Origin: Pelistega sp.
GTDB lineage: Bacteria > Pseudomonadota > Gammaproteobacteria > Burkholderiales > Burkholderiaceae_B
Direction: 5' to 3'
Length of the DNA: 35,902 nt
Assembly: GCA_030538255.1 (NCBI GenBank)
Contig: JAUNUI010000028.1
Coordinates: 1-35,902, forward strand
Position 1 is the first letter of the stretch. Every line of letters starts with the position of its first letter. The notes under the pieces are model-generated. The model did no database searches. It saw only the letters and a program-made list of their open reading frames with translations, and was not told the origin of the DNA. Of the stretch, positions 1 through 7,890 are shown piece after piece. A program made the position numbers and the translations under genes.

Positions 1-36
1 ATGTTTGAGTGTGACTTAATGTTTGAGTGTGGCTAA
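1..36. repeat. 18-bp tandem direct repeat upstream of coq7
   Basis: Two adjacent 18-base copies (1-18 and 19-36) differ at two positions; the shared core is atgtttgagtgtg. The second copy ends in GGC TAA and could be the tail of a gene lying outside the window, or a duplicated tail of one. It resembles the stop-codon-linked repeats found elsewhere in this window. Confidence 0.7.
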
Positions 37-90
37 AGAGTTGAATCAGACAGAAAATTGCGCTCAGGATTGATTGAATAGGAATTGAAT

Positions 91-762
91 ATGTCGACAA
101 AGATTAGCGGTGATGGTTTTAGACGCGCTCCAGGCGTATTGGATCAAGTCTTAGGGCAAGTCAATGATGCCTTAACGATTCTCTCTGGTAATGCGGTGGC
201 AAGTCGTCCCAACCCTGCTCAAGTTCTCACTGAAGAGCCTGGTGCATTAAATGAACAAGAGCGCGCGCATGCAGCAGGGCTGATGCGTGTAAATCATGTG
301 GGTGAGATCTGTGCTCAAGCTTTATATCGTGGGCAAGCCGTATTCTGTAAAGATCCAGATGTACGGCAAGTGCTCCTAGAGGCGGCTAAGGAAGAAGTCG
401 ATCATCTCGCATGGTGTAATGAGCGTATTCAAGAGTTACAAAGCCATCGTAGTTATCTCAACCCTTTCTGGTATGCGGGCTCCTTCTCTCTAGGCGTGGT
501 CGCAGGCTTAGCGGGAGTGTCTAAGAACTTGGGCTTTATGGCAGAAACTGAGAAGCAGGTTGAGCAGCATTTGGATTCACATTTAGAAAGCCTACCCGTA
601 CAAGATACGGTTTCAAGAGCGATTGTGGCGCAGATGCGTGAGGAAGAAATTCATCATAATCATACAGCAGTAGCACATGGTGCTGAGCAATTGCCCGCAC
701 CTGTACGCAGTGCTATGCGTCTTATGTCCAAGGTGATGACAACCTTGGCGTATAAGATTTAG
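91..762 (+). CDS. coq7: Coq7-type di-iron demethoxyubiquinone hydroxylase
   Basis: Membrane-associated di-iron monooxygenase that hydroxylates the 2-polyprenyl-3-methyl-6-methoxy-benzoquinone intermediate late in ubiquinone synthesis. The 223-residue product shows the expected ferritin-like iron ligands: Glu in HVGEICAQALY, the ExxH of EEVDHLAW, a Glu in the EKQVEQHLDSHL helix, and the ExxH of REEEIHHNH near the C-terminus. The beta-proteobacterial form has an N-terminal stretch before the catalytic domain, as here. I chose ATG 91 because AGGA lies 7 bases upstream; an in-frame TTG at 85 has no such support. The gene stands alone with its terminator at 847-875. The family call is firm; regulation is not visible. 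Confidence 0.95.
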   Translation: MSTKISGDGFRRAPGVLDQVLGQVNDALTILSGNAVASRPNPAQVLTEEPGALNEQERAHAAGLMRVNHVGEICAQALYRGQAVFCKDPDVRQVLLEAAKEEVDHLAWCNERIQELQSHRSYLNPFWYAGSFSLGVVAGLAGVSKNLGFMAETEKQVEQHLDSHLESLPVQDTVSRAIVAQMREEEIHHNHTAVAHGAEQLPAPVRSAMRLMSKVMTTLAYKI

Positions 763-772
763 CGTATAAGAT
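748..772. repeat. 11-bp direct repeat across the coq7 stop
   Basis: The sequence gcgtataagat occurs at 748-758, inside the last coq7 codons, and again at 762-772, just past the stop (period 14). It is a short echo of the gene's 3' end. Confidence 0.65.
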
Positions 773-782
773 ATAAGTTCCT

Positions 783-799
783 GAGTTCTATCAGAACTC
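783..799. other. Short perfect hairpin downstream of coq7
   Basis: gagttct / agaactc form a perfect 7-bp stem around a 3-base loop. No U-tract follows, so it is not a terminator itself. It may protect the coq7 mRNA 3' end or be incidental. Confidence 0.4.
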
Positions 800-846
800 T
801 CTGTAAAACCTTGTCTTTAGGGCAGGGAGGGCCTCAAACTCTAGGC

Positions 847-875
847 AAAAGCGAGCAGGTATAGCTCGCTTTTTT
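847..875 (+). terminator. Rho-independent terminator of coq7
   Basis: agcgagc (850-856) pairs with gctcgct (864-870) around a 7-base loop. The stem extends to 10 bp using flanking A and T residues, and a run of six T (870-875) follows. On the opposite strand there is only a four-U run, so minus-strand activity would be weaker. Confidence 0.85.
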
Positions 876-1036
876 CATTTGGAAAATTTTTTAAAAGAGA
901 ATTTAAAGAGAAAATGTCGCCAAGGTAAATGCTAGCGAAGCCTAGGAACTTAAGCGTCATATCATTCCACTCATAAAGAAAAGAGGTTTGTGAAGGAAGG
1001 TGCTCTTGCGAAGGCTTACAAGAAAAAACGCTAGAC

Positions 1037-1069
1037 AAAAAAATGCCCAAAATCTTGCGATTTTGGGCA
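1037..1069 (-). terminator. Rho-independent terminator of the small RNA
   Basis: A perfect 11-bp stem (1044-1054 with 1059-1069) is closed by a GCAA tetraloop on the RNA, a GNRA type, and followed on the minus strand by seven U (1043-1037). There is no T-run on the plus side, so it works for leftward transcription only. This fixes the strand of the small RNA. Confidence 0.9.
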
Positions 1070-1197
1070 AAATCCACCAAAGGAGGAGGGTGGAGGAGAC
1101 AACTTGCTGGGCTTAGCGACTTGCTCAAACCTAACTTAATGACTAAGCGACTCTATAAGACATTCGCTTTCTGCTAGGGAGCTAATTAAGCACCAAT
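1037..1197 (-). ncRNA. Putative trans-acting small RNA with CUCCUCC anti-Shine-Dalgarno loop
   Basis: A minus-strand unit of about 161 nt is bounded by a strong sigma-70-type promoter (start near A1197) and a strong intrinsic terminator. Just before the terminator the RNA has UCCACC (1094-1089) pairing with GGUGGA (1078-1073), a perfect 6-bp stem whose 10-nt loop reads CUCCUCCUUU. A second CUCCUCC (1098-1092) overlaps the 5' arm. Loop-exposed C/U-rich motifs of this kind are known from alpha-proteobacterial sRNAs such as the CcsR and alpha-r families, where they bind ribosome binding sites. I do not recognise the RNA family itself. It does not match 6S RNA or tmRNA as I know them. The 5' half contains a repeated AGUCGCU(U/A)AG. 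Function is inferred only. Confidence 0.7.
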
Positions 1198-1203
1198 GAA
1201 TCT

Positions 1204-1232
1204 ATTATACGAAGACTTTTTGTGCAATGCAA
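1204..1232 (-). promoter_or_regulatory. Sigma-70-type promoter of the minus-strand small RNA
   Basis: Read on the minus strand: -35 TTGCAT (1232-1227), a 17-base spacer, then a consensus -10 TATAAT (1209-1204). Transcription should begin near A1197. It matches the consensus better than any other promoter candidate in the window. Confidence 0.8.
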
Positions 1233-1341
1233 GAAAAACCTAGGGAATACCCGAGATGAAGCTTTAAAAACTGTCAATTTGTGGTGGATTTCGAACACTC
1301 GTTTGATATTGCCTAGGAAGTCAGGCTAAAAAGCAACACTG

Positions 1342-1371
1342 TTACATTGAGAGATGTTTTTTCCCTATATA
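1342..1371 (+). promoter_or_regulatory. Candidate promoter of the glycan cluster
   Basis: TTACAT (1342-1347), an 18-base spacer and TATATA (1366-1371) lie about 95 bases before the first gene. The match is moderate and other AT-rich hexamers nearby could serve equally well. I found no JUMPstart/ops element. Confidence 0.35.
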
Positions 1372-1464
1372 GGTTCTATACTTAGAGGTTAGCCTGCATA
1401 AGGGTATATCTCTTTTTTGAGCAGTGCTTCATTTACATAACAGCATTCATATAGCGGAACTGCC

Positions 1465-2583
1465 TTGACATTTTCTTGGTTATATCTTTACGTTGTGCTG
1501 ACCGCCTTTACAGTGGGTGGTGCAATTGTCTTGTCTGAACGTTGGCACGGCCGCTTTACGGGCGATTATGACCTGAATAAGCCGCAGGCAAGTCATAAGA
1601 AATCAACCCCGCGGATTGGTGGTTTAGCTGTTTTTGCGGGTACTTTAGCGGGTCTATTAGTCTGGGGGCGCCCAGATAATACGACCTTGCACTGGCTCTG
1701 GCCCGCTTTATTTATTGCGGCTTTACCGGTTTTTGCGGCTGGCATTCTAGAAGATATTACCAAGGATGTGGGCACAGGAAAGCGCCTGATGGCTGCATTT
1801 ATCTCGGCACTCATTGCCTGTTGGTTTTTCGGTGGCGTGAGTCGCGTTGGGATTCAGCCGTTTGATTTTCTCTTTAGTTTCTGGCCAATTTCGGTCCTAT
1901 TTACCGTTATCGCGGTGGGTGGCTGTACTCACGCCTTGAATATCGTAGATGGTATGAATGGTCTGGCCGCCATGGTGTCTATGTTGATGTCAATTTCGAT
2001 TGCCTTGGTGGCCTATCAAGTGGGCGATATGGCGGTCTTTACGATTGCACTGGCGCTAGCATCGGCGATTGTTGGTTTTTTTGTCTGGAACTTCCCCTTC
2101 GGTCGGGTGTTTCTCGGTGACGGAGGGGCCTATTTTATTGGCTTTATTCTTGCTGAGTTGGCGGTGTTATTGGTGATTCGCAACCACTCAGTGTCGCCTT
2201 TTTATGCTTTAGCGGTGTTGTTTTACCCTGTCTTTGAGACCTTGTTTTCAATTTGGCGTCGTCGCTTTAAGCGTGGGGTGCCTGTGGATCAGCCGGATGC
2301 TTTGCATCTGCATCAATTGATTTTCCGTCGTTTGGTGCGAGTGACATTTAATCGCGATAGTGTGGATACGGCTCCCTACCTATGTAATGCGCTGACCTCA
2401 CCGTATTTATGGGTGTTAACTTTAATCAATTTGGTGCCGGCGACTATTTTCTGGGATCAGCCGCTACTCTTATGCGCAGGCATGTTGGTGTTTTCTTCGG
2501 CGTATATTTGGCTGTATTCGCGCTTAGTGAGTTGGCGTTGTCCGCGGTGGTTATTATTACCATCCGTGTCTCGTAAGCGCTAA
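1465..2583 (+). CDS. wecA: WecA/MraY-family undecaprenyl-phosphate sugar-1-phosphate transferase
   Basis: Inner-membrane enzyme that moves a HexNAc-1-phosphate from a UDP-sugar onto undecaprenyl phosphate, starting a lipid-linked glycan. The 372-residue product is close to E. coli WecA in length and highly hydrophobic. It carries family signatures in order: H-x4-PRIGG (about residues 43-53), the acidic GILEDITKDVG, NIVDGMNGLA, FLGDGGAYFIGF and a C-terminal HLHQLIFRRL. The start is TTG 1465, chosen because the first membrane helix begins at once; the ribosome binding site is weak. It is first in the cluster, 358 bases before tviB. Whether it takes UDP-GlcNAc, UDP-GalNAc or another HexNAc cannot be read from the sequence. 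Confidence 0.88.
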   Translation: MTFSWLYLYVVLTAFTVGGAIVLSERWHGRFTGDYDLNKPQASHKKSTPRIGGLAVFAGTLAGLLVWGRPDNTTLHWLWPALFIAALPVFAAGILEDITKDVGTGKRLMAAFISALIACWFFGGVSRVGIQPFDFLFSFWPISVLFTVIAVGGCTHALNIVDGMNGLAAMVSMLMSISIALVAYQVGDMAVFTIALALASAIVGFFVWNFPFGRVFLGDGGAYFIGFILAELAVLLVIRNHSVSPFYALAVLFYPVFETLFSIWRRRFKRGVPVDQPDALHLHQLIFRRLVRVTFNRDSVDTAPYLCNALTSPYLWVLTLINLVPATIFWDQPLLLCAGMLVFSSAYIWLYSRLVSWRCPRWLLLPSVSRKR

Positions 2584-2655
2584 GCATCTATAGCTGCTCA
2601 TGCACCATACAATGTGTCGCACTGGGTGCGTAAGTGCTCCATCTATAACTACTCA
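2572..2655. repeat. Diverged direct repeat of the wecA 3' end
   Basis: 2572-2600, spanning the last wecA codons, its TAA stop and 17 further bases, is repeated at 2629-2655 with a two-base gap and about four substitutions (cgtaag...catctata..ct.ctca). It is one of the clearest 3'-end echoes in the window. Confidence 0.7.
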
Positions 2656-2941
2656 ACTATTTGCATGGCTGGTGTAGTGCTCTTCTATCAGGCCTAAGGA
2701 ATTTGAAACTGAGCCTAGCAAAAGTGATGATAATAGATGAGCCAAAGATCGCTAGTGAGAGGTAGATATTAGATATAGCATTCGCTGCTTATGCAAAGTA
2801 TGTGCAAGACAAGCAGGGCGTAAGAATACTGGCGAAAATGAGATAAACTTTTTTACAAATGATTGACGATTCTTTTTTAAGTGTCATCCCTTAGTTTGTT
2901 ACAATTACATTAAATTATTTTGCCCCTTCAAGGAGTTTATT
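2584..2941. other. 358-base spacer between wecA and tviB
   Basis: No gene is visible. It holds the wecA 3'-end repeat and, near its right end, an AT-rich stretch (about 2840-2920) where a tviB promoter probably lies. TACAAT at 2900-2905 is the best -10 candidate, but no convincing -35 is spaced from it. Confidence 0.5.
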
Positions 2942-4216
2942 GTGCAATTACAAGATGTGAAATTGGCTGTTGTTGGTTTAGGTTATGTGGGCCTGCCATT
3001 GGCTGTTGAATTCGGCAAGAAGCGTGAGCTGCTTGGTTTCGATATTAATCAAAAGCGCGTTAAGGAATTGCAATCTGGTGTTGACCACACGCTTGAAGTG
3101 GATGCTGATGAACTACAAGAGGCTAAGGGCTTGCGTTATAGTGCGGATGCGCAAGATTTGGCCGCCTGCAATACCTATATTGTGACGGTGCCTACACCTA
3201 TTGATGAGTTCAAACAACCTGATTTAACGCCTTTGGTAAAAGCCAGTGAGACTCTCGGCAAAGCCTTAAAGCAAGGTGATATCGTGATTTATGAATCAAC
3301 GGTGTACCCAGGCGCCACTGAAGAAGTCTGCGTGCCTGTCTTGGAGAAAGTTTCAGGCCTAAAATATAATGTTGATTTCTACTGTGGTTATAGCCCAGAG
3401 CGTATTAACCCAGGCGATAAGCAACACCGCGTATCGACGATTAAGAAAGTGACTTCGGGCTCAACTCCTGAGATTGCTGAAGTTGTGGATCAGCTTTATA
3501 AAACCATTATTACGGCAGGTACTCATAAGGCTTCAAGTATTCGTGTGGCCGAAGCCGCCAAGGTCATTGAGAACACACAGCGTGATGTGAATATTGCCTT
3601 GATTAATGAGTTGGCATTGATTTTCAATCGCTTAGGGATTGATACGCAAGCCGTGCTTGAGGCGGCGGGTACGAAGTGGAACTTCTTGCCATTCCGTCCA
3701 GGTCTAGTAGGTGGCCACTGTATCGGTGTGGACCCGTATTATTTAACCCATAAGGCGCAAGCAATTGGCTATCATCCAGAAATTATTCTGGCCGGTCGCC
3801 GCTTAAATGACTCGATGGGTTCTTATGTGGTGTCTCAGTTGGTGAAAGCCATGACTAAGCGTTGTATTCAAGTACAAGGTGCGCGTGTTCTAGTAATGGG
3901 TTTAACCTTCAAAGAGAATTGTCCAGATCTACGCAATACGCGTATTGTGGATATTGTGAAAGAGCTTGGCGAATATAATATTCAAGTGGATGTCTACGAC
4001 CCATGGGTAGAGGTAGAGGAAGCCCAACATGAATATGGTATTACTCCTATTGCCAATCCTCAAGCGGGTGAATATGACGGCATTATCTTAGGTGTTGCAC
4101 ATCAAGAGTTTGTAGAGATGGGTGCCCAAGCTATTCGTGCGCTAGGTAAGCCGAATCATGTTCTTTACGATTTAAAATATATTCTCAAAGCGGAAGATGC
4201 AGATATTCGTCTGTAA
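2942..4216 (+). CDS. tviB: TviB/WbpO-type UDP-N-acetylhexosamine 6-dehydrogenase
   Basis: NAD-dependent oxidation of UDP-GlcNAc or UDP-GalNAc at C6 to the uronic acid, in the cytoplasm. The 424-residue product is near-colinear with Salmonella TviB. It has a Rossmann GLGYVG (residues 12-17), the [11 protein letters not shown] block, the [16 protein letters not shown] helix, and the catalytic Cys at about residue 260 in [12 protein letters not shown]. The C-terminus (DPW.., VLYDLKYIL.. and a final RL) also follows TviB. The start is GTG 2942 with AAGGAG six bases upstream, the best ribosome binding site in the cluster. With the next gene it makes UDP-GalNAcA. I am sure of the family; the preferred UDP-sugar is inferred. 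Confidence 0.95.
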   Translation: MQLQDVKLAVVGLGYVGLPLAVEFGKKRELLGFDINQKRVKELQSGVDHTLEVDADELQEAKGLRYSADAQDLAACNTYIVTVPTPIDEFKQPDLTPLVKASETLGKALKQGDIVIYESTVYPGATEEVCVPVLEKVSGLKYNVDFYCGYSPERINPGDKQHRVSTIKKVTSGSTPEIAEVVDQLYKTIITAGTHKASSIRVAEAAKVIENTQRDVNIALINELALIFNRLGIDTQAVLEAAGTKWNFLPFRPGLVGGHCIGVDPYYLTHKAQAIGYHPEIILAGRRLNDSMGSYVVSQLVKAMTKRCIQVQGARVLVMGLTFKENCPDLRNTRIVDIVKELGEYNIQVDVYDPWVEVEEAQHEYGITPIANPQAGEYDGIILGVAHQEFVEMGAQAIRALGKPNHVLYDLKYILKAEDADIRL

Positions 4217-4326
4217 TAGGTGAATTTGCTTTGGATACTTGAGTTCGTCTTGAGTTTGCGGATATCCGCCGCTACTACGTGAGTGCGCAAGTAAAGTGTG
4301 TGCTTGTCTGTAAGTTGCGGATAGTC
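4208..4326. repeat. Short diverged repeats after tviB
   Basis: The last tviB codons plus stop (cgtctgtaa, 4208-4216) recur as tgtctgtaa at 4305-4313. The adjacent ttgcggata at 4256-4264 recurs at 4315-4323 (period 59). A perfect 12-bp palindrome (gcggatatccgc) lies at 4258-4269. No gene or promoter could be supported in this 188-base spacer. Confidence 0.5.
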
Positions 4327-4404
4327 CCCTTATTAAGTATTAGCTTTATAGTGATGAGCTTTGGTTATTCCTTATTAATGCTTTGCTAACATAGACAGAT
4401 TGAT

Positions 4405-5430
4405 ATGACGCAAGTTTATTTAAATGCGCAGCAAGAGTTGCGTAATCATCCTCGTACCTGGTTAGTCACTGGGTGTGCGGGATTTATTGGCTCTAATCTT
4501 TTAGAGAAACTACTCTCGCTTGGGCAAAAAGTTGTCGGTCTCGATAATTTTGCCACGGGCTTTCAACATAATCTTGATGAAGTGCAGACGCAAGTTACGC
4601 CAGAGCAATGGACGAATTTTCACTTTATTGAGGGTGATATCCGCAATTTAGAGACATGTCAGCAAGCGGCGCAAGGGGTAGATTACGTCTTGCATCAAGC
4701 GGCTTTAGGTTCGGTGCCGCGCTCCATTAACGATCCGATTACCACTAATGAGGTGAATATCGGTGGTTTTTTAAATATGCTAGTAGCTTGTCGTGACGCG
4801 GGTGTGAAATCATTTGTGTTCGCCGCATCTAGCTCAACCTATGGCGACCATCCAGACTTGCCCAAGGTGGAGCATAAGATTGGCAATCCCTTATCTCCCT
4901 ATGCGATTACTAAATATGTCGATGAGTTGTACGCTAAAGTCTTCGCCAGCACCTACGGCTTTAAATCGATTGGCTTGCGCTACTTTAATGTGTTTGGTAA
5001 GCGCCAAACACCGAACGGTGCCTATGCTGCGGTGATCCCTAAGTGGACCGCCGCCATGATTCACCAAGAAGAAATTGTGGTTAATGGTGATGGGGAAACC
5101 AGTCGCGACTTCTGCTATGTGCAGAATGCTGTACAAGCGAATCTCTTAGCAGCGATGACGATGCCTGAGAGTGGTTATGAAGTGTATAACGTAGCCTACC
5201 ATGCGCAGACCAGTCTTAATCAACTGTTTGTCATGATTCGTGAGACCTTGGCGACTAATCAAGTCGCGTATCAAGCTGAGCCCAATTATCAAGACTTCCG
5301 TCCCGGTGATGTGCGCCATTCTTTTGCAAATATTGATAAGGCACAACAGCAACTGGGTTATCAGCCAACGCATTCGATTCAGCAGGGTTTAGCTGAGGCG
5401 ATGCCTTGGTATATTCAGTTTTTAAGCTAA
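4405..5430 (+). CDS. tviC: TviC/WbpP-type UDP-HexNAc(A) 4-epimerase
   Basis: Extended short-chain dehydrogenase that interconverts the gluco and galacto forms of UDP-GlcNAc or UDP-GlcNAcA using bound NAD. Motifs in the 341-residue protein are GxxGxxG (residues 23-29 in [10 protein letters not shown]), a [14 protein letters not shown] block characteristic of WbpP/Tvi[10 protein letters not shown] carrying the catalytic Ser/Thr, and YxxxK (Tyr166, Lys170 in SPYAITKY). The C-terminus, [10 protein letters not shown] then MPWYIQFL, also follows WbpP closely. The start is ATG 4405 with only a weak purine stretch upstream. The next gene begins four bases after the stop, so the two are probably translationally coupled. 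WbpP is the equivalent name in P. aeruginosa O6. Confidence 0.93.
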   Translation: MTQVYLNAQQELRNHPRTWLVTGCAGFIGSNLLEKLLSLGQKVVGLDNFATGFQHNLDEVQTQVTPEQWTNFHFIEGDIRNLETCQQAAQGVDYVLHQAALGSVPRSINDPITTNEVNIGGFLNMLVACRDAGVKSFVFAASSSTYGDHPDLPKVEHKIGNPLSPYAITKYVDELYAKVFASTYGFKSIGLRYFNVFGKRQTPNGAYAAVIPKWTAAMIHQEEIVVNGDGETSRDFCYVQNAVQANLLAAMTMPESGYEVYNVAYHAQTSLNQLFVMIRETLATNQVAYQAEPNYQDFRPGDVRHSFANIDKAQQQLGYQPTHSIQQGLAEAMPWYIQFLS

Positions 5431-5433
5431 ATT

Positions 5434-6756
5434 TTGAACCAAACTAAAGTTCTAAGCGACCATATGCGGATTGTCCAAGGGGCATTACGGGTCGCTTTTT
5501 TCCTGCTTATCGGTAAATTTGCGGGTGCCTTGAAAGAGATGGCTATTGCCAATCGTTATGGCGTCAGCGATGTGGTGGACGCTTATCAGTTTACGATGAC
5601 GATGGCGAGTTGGTTGCCGATGACCATGGTCGGTGCTTTCTCGATCGTCCTCATTCCTGTGCTGGTGAAGTTGAAGCATCTTGGTGAGGCAGAGAAGAAA
5701 ATCTTTACCGCAGAATTACAGGCGTGGGTGCTGACACTGGGCGCAGGTATTGCCGTCTTGACTTGGTTTTTCTGGCCACAGATTGTTCAATTAACGGCAG
5801 GGCAACTGAGTCAATCGGCCCGTGACTTTAGCCAATTATTGATTTGGGCCTTCGCGCCAGGCGTGTTGTTGATTCTGCTGATAGGGGTCAGCACTTCACG
5901 GCTACGAGCCAAAGAGCGGCATATTAATACTTTGCTCGATAGTCTGCCTGCGCTCTTTATCTTACTGTGGATTTTCTTATCGCCCGATGATGTGTCGGTC
6001 TGGCCCTTACTCTTAGGTACCTTAGTCGGTTATATCGTGCAGAGTCTGATTCTCTGGTTCTTGGCTGAGCGTGCTGATGGTCATGGCTTTATCTGGCCAC
6101 GTTGGCGCTTTAGCTCCGATCAATGGCACTTATTACTCAGCTCGGCTGGGATTATGTTGATTGGTCAGATTGCCATGAGTTTTGTCGGACCACTAGACCA
6201 GATGGTGGCTGCACGACTTGGTGATAATGCGAATGCCACGATGGGTTATGCTACGCGCCTGTTGTCTTTAATTCTCGGCTTAGGTGCGGCCTCGGTTGGA
6301 CGCGCGGCCTTACCTGTACTGGCGGACGTGCATAGCCGCGGTGATGCAGAGCAGGCCAAACAGATGGCCTTAAAATGGTCTGTTGCTATGTTGGGTTTAG
6401 GTGCGCTTGCGGTCCTCATTATGTGGTTTATTGCGCCATACATGGTTAAAATACTATTTGAACATGGTGCTTTTACATCTGAAAACACACAGCGTGTGAC
6501 TGAAGTCTTGCGCTATGGCTTGGTGCAGTTGCCTTTTTATTTTGGCGTCCTTATCTTAGTGCAGCTCTTAGCGAGCCAACATCGCTATCGCGTGATGGCC
6601 ATTATCGCTATTGCCAATTTCTTAATTAAGGCCTTGATGAATTATTTATTGGCCCCTAGTTATGGTGTCAATGGCATTATGTTAGCAACAGGCATGATGT
6701 ATTTATTATCGTTCGTCTGCTACTTTGTAGTAGCATGGCGCTTACCCAAGAGTTGA
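5434..6756 (+). CDS. MurJ/MviN-like lipid-linked oligosaccharide flippase (Wzx role)
   Basis: Polytopic member of the MOP exporter superfamily, expected to flip undecaprenyl-linked oligosaccharide to the periplasm. The 440 residues form about 12 membrane segments. The N-terminal region (FLLIGKFAGALKEMAIANRYG) and the later GLVQLPFYFGVLILVQLLAS segment are MviN/MurJ-like. It is about 70 residues shorter than typical MurJ, and its place inside a glycan cluster argues for a dedicated flippase rather than the cell-wall MurJ. The start is TTG 5434, four bases after the epimerase stop; ATG 5464 (giving MRIVQGALRV) is an equally reasonable start. The next gene begins four bases after the stop. Confidence 0.8.
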   Translation: MNQTKVLSDHMRIVQGALRVAFFLLIGKFAGALKEMAIANRYGVSDVVDAYQFTMTMASWLPMTMVGAFSIVLIPVLVKLKHLGEAEKKIFTAELQAWVLTLGAGIAVLTWFFWPQIVQLTAGQLSQSARDFSQLLIWAFAPGVLLILLIGVSTSRLRAKERHINTLLDSLPALFILLWIFLSPDDVSVWPLLLGTLVGYIVQSLILWFLAERADGHGFIWPRWRFSSDQWHLLLSSAGIMLIGQIAMSFVGPLDQMVAARLGDNANATMGYATRLLSLILGLGAASVGRAALPVLADVHSRGDAEQAKQMALKWSVAMLGLGALAVLIMWFIAPYMVKILFEHGAFTSENTQRVTEVLRYGLVQLPFYFGVLILVQLLASQHRYRVMAIIAIANFLIKALMNYLLAPSYGVNGIMLATGMMYLLSFVCYFVVAWRLPKS

Positions 6757-6760
6757 TGCC

Positions 6761-7882
6761 ATGGATAAAGCAGCTCAGTTAAGTATTATGATTGTGATTC
6801 CTTCACTGCGCGGCGGTGGTGCCGAGCGAGTGACGGTGGACTTGGCATCGCATTGGATCTTTTTAGGGCATGAGGTGGTATTGGTGACTTTCTCGGACCC
6901 GAGCACCGATGTGTATCAGTTTGATAAGCGTATTAAGCGCATTAGTCTAGCGCATTTAGAGCGTAGTTCAGGTGCTTTAGGCCATATACGCAAAACCCTA
7001 GCCATACGTAAACTCATGGGTCAGTACCGTCCTGAAATCTGTTTAGGCGTGATGACGACCTGTTCAGTGTATAGTGTCTTAGCGGCTATGGGATCACCAA
7101 CGCGGGTTATAGCGACCGAGCATGCCCATCCGCCTTCACAGAAAATCTCTTCTTTATGGCAACGCTTACGCCGCTTTGCCTATCCACGTGCGGATGCCGT
7201 AATTGCCTTAACCCAACTCTCTTCACAGTGGTTATGTGATCATGTGATGGGTTGTAAACCGACTGTGATTGCGAATGCCGTGCATTGGCCTATGCAGGAT
7301 GTTGAGCCTAAGGTGATTTGCTATAAGCCGAGTAATATCCATTGGTTATTAGCGGTTGGCCGCTTACATGAGGAAAAAGGCTTTGATAAATTAATTCAAG
7401 CTTTTAGTAAAATTGCTGAGGATGTCCCGAACTGGCAGCTTATTATCTTAGGGGAAGGGGATGAGCGTGAAGCCTTGCAAAAACAAGTCAAAGAAGTGCA
7501 CTTGCAAGAGCGAATTCTGTTGCCAGGACGTGTGGGTAATTTAAGTCAATGGTATTTAGCTGCCGATTTATTTGTTTTAAGCTCACGTTTTGAAGGCTTG
7601 TCGAATAGTTTACAAGAGGCAATGTCTTACGGCTTGCCTGCAATTTCCTTCGATTGTGATAGTGGGCCCAGAGAGATTATCCGTGATGGCGTGGATGGCA
7701 TTCTTGTGCGTCCCAACCAAGATGTGGATGCCTTAGCGAATACCTTGCGTGATCTGATGAGTGATCCTGAGCGCCGTGCTCAGCTTGGTCAAGAGGCTAA
7801 GGAGGTGCGCGAGCGCTTTTCAACACGCAGCATCTACCAACAGTGGGATCGATTATTTGCGCAACTGCTCAGCATTAAATAG
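6761..7882 (+). CDS. GT4-family glycosyltransferase
   Basis: Cytoplasmic or peripheral GT-B enzyme adding a sugar to the lipid-linked chain. The 373 residues show the GT4 plan: N-terminal acceptor domain with GGGAERVTVDLA (residues ~18-29), EHAHPPSQKISS in the acceptor loop, then a donor domain with AVGRLHEEKGFDKLI, LGEGDERE, and the E-x7-E motif in FEGLSNSLQEAMSYGLP followed by DSGPREII. It resembles the GalNAc transferases of the PglH/PglJ/AmsD group, but the donor and linkage cannot be read from sequence. It is a paralogue of the gene at 9956-11062. The spacer to the flippase is four bases and to the amidotransferase eight. Confidence 0.88.
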   Translation: MDKAAQLSIMIVIPSLRGGGAERVTVDLASHWIFLGHEVVLVTFSDPSTDVYQFDKRIKRISLAHLERSSGALGHIRKTLAIRKLMGQYRPEICLGVMTTCSVYSVLAAMGSPTRVIATEHAHPPSQKISSLWQRLRRFAYPRADAVIALTQLSSQWLCDHVMGCKPTVIANAVHWPMQDVEPKVICYKPSNIHWLLAVGRLHEEKGFDKLIQAFSKIAEDVPNWQLIILGEGDEREALQKQVKEVHLQERILLPGRVGNLSQWYLAADLFVLSSRFEGLSNSLQEAMSYGLPAISFDCDSGPREIIRDGVDGILVRPNQDVDALANTLRDLMSDPERRAQLGQEAKEVRERFSTRSIYQQWDRLFAQLLSIK

Positions 7883-7890
7883 GACTGATT

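Larger units (their letters stand above)
763..1464. other. 702-base gene-free region between coq7 and the glycan cluster
   Basis: It contains the coq7 terminator, the minus-strand small-RNA unit (1037-1232) and a candidate promoter for the glycan cluster (1342-1371). The remaining AT-rich parts (876-1036 and 1233-1340) show no further gene or site that I can support. The long open frame on the minus strand at 841-1128 is not credible as a protein because it runs through the sRNA terminator and the coq7 terminator. Confidence 0.7.

Noticed and set aside
841-1128. Minus-strand open frame of 95 codons after coq7
   Set aside because: It overlaps the small-RNA terminator and the coq7 terminator, has no recognisable domain, and much of it is read from hairpin sequence. 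The transcription signals fit an RNA gene instead.
1137-1195. Resemblance of the plus strand to an ssrA tag region (AATGAC...TTCGCT)
   Set aside because: The two parts are not in one frame, the rest of a tmRNA is missing, and promoter and terminator lie on the other strand.
2863-2891. TTGACG at 2863-2868 as a -35 box for tviB
   Set aside because: At 17 bases downstream the sequence is ATCCCT, with no usable -10.
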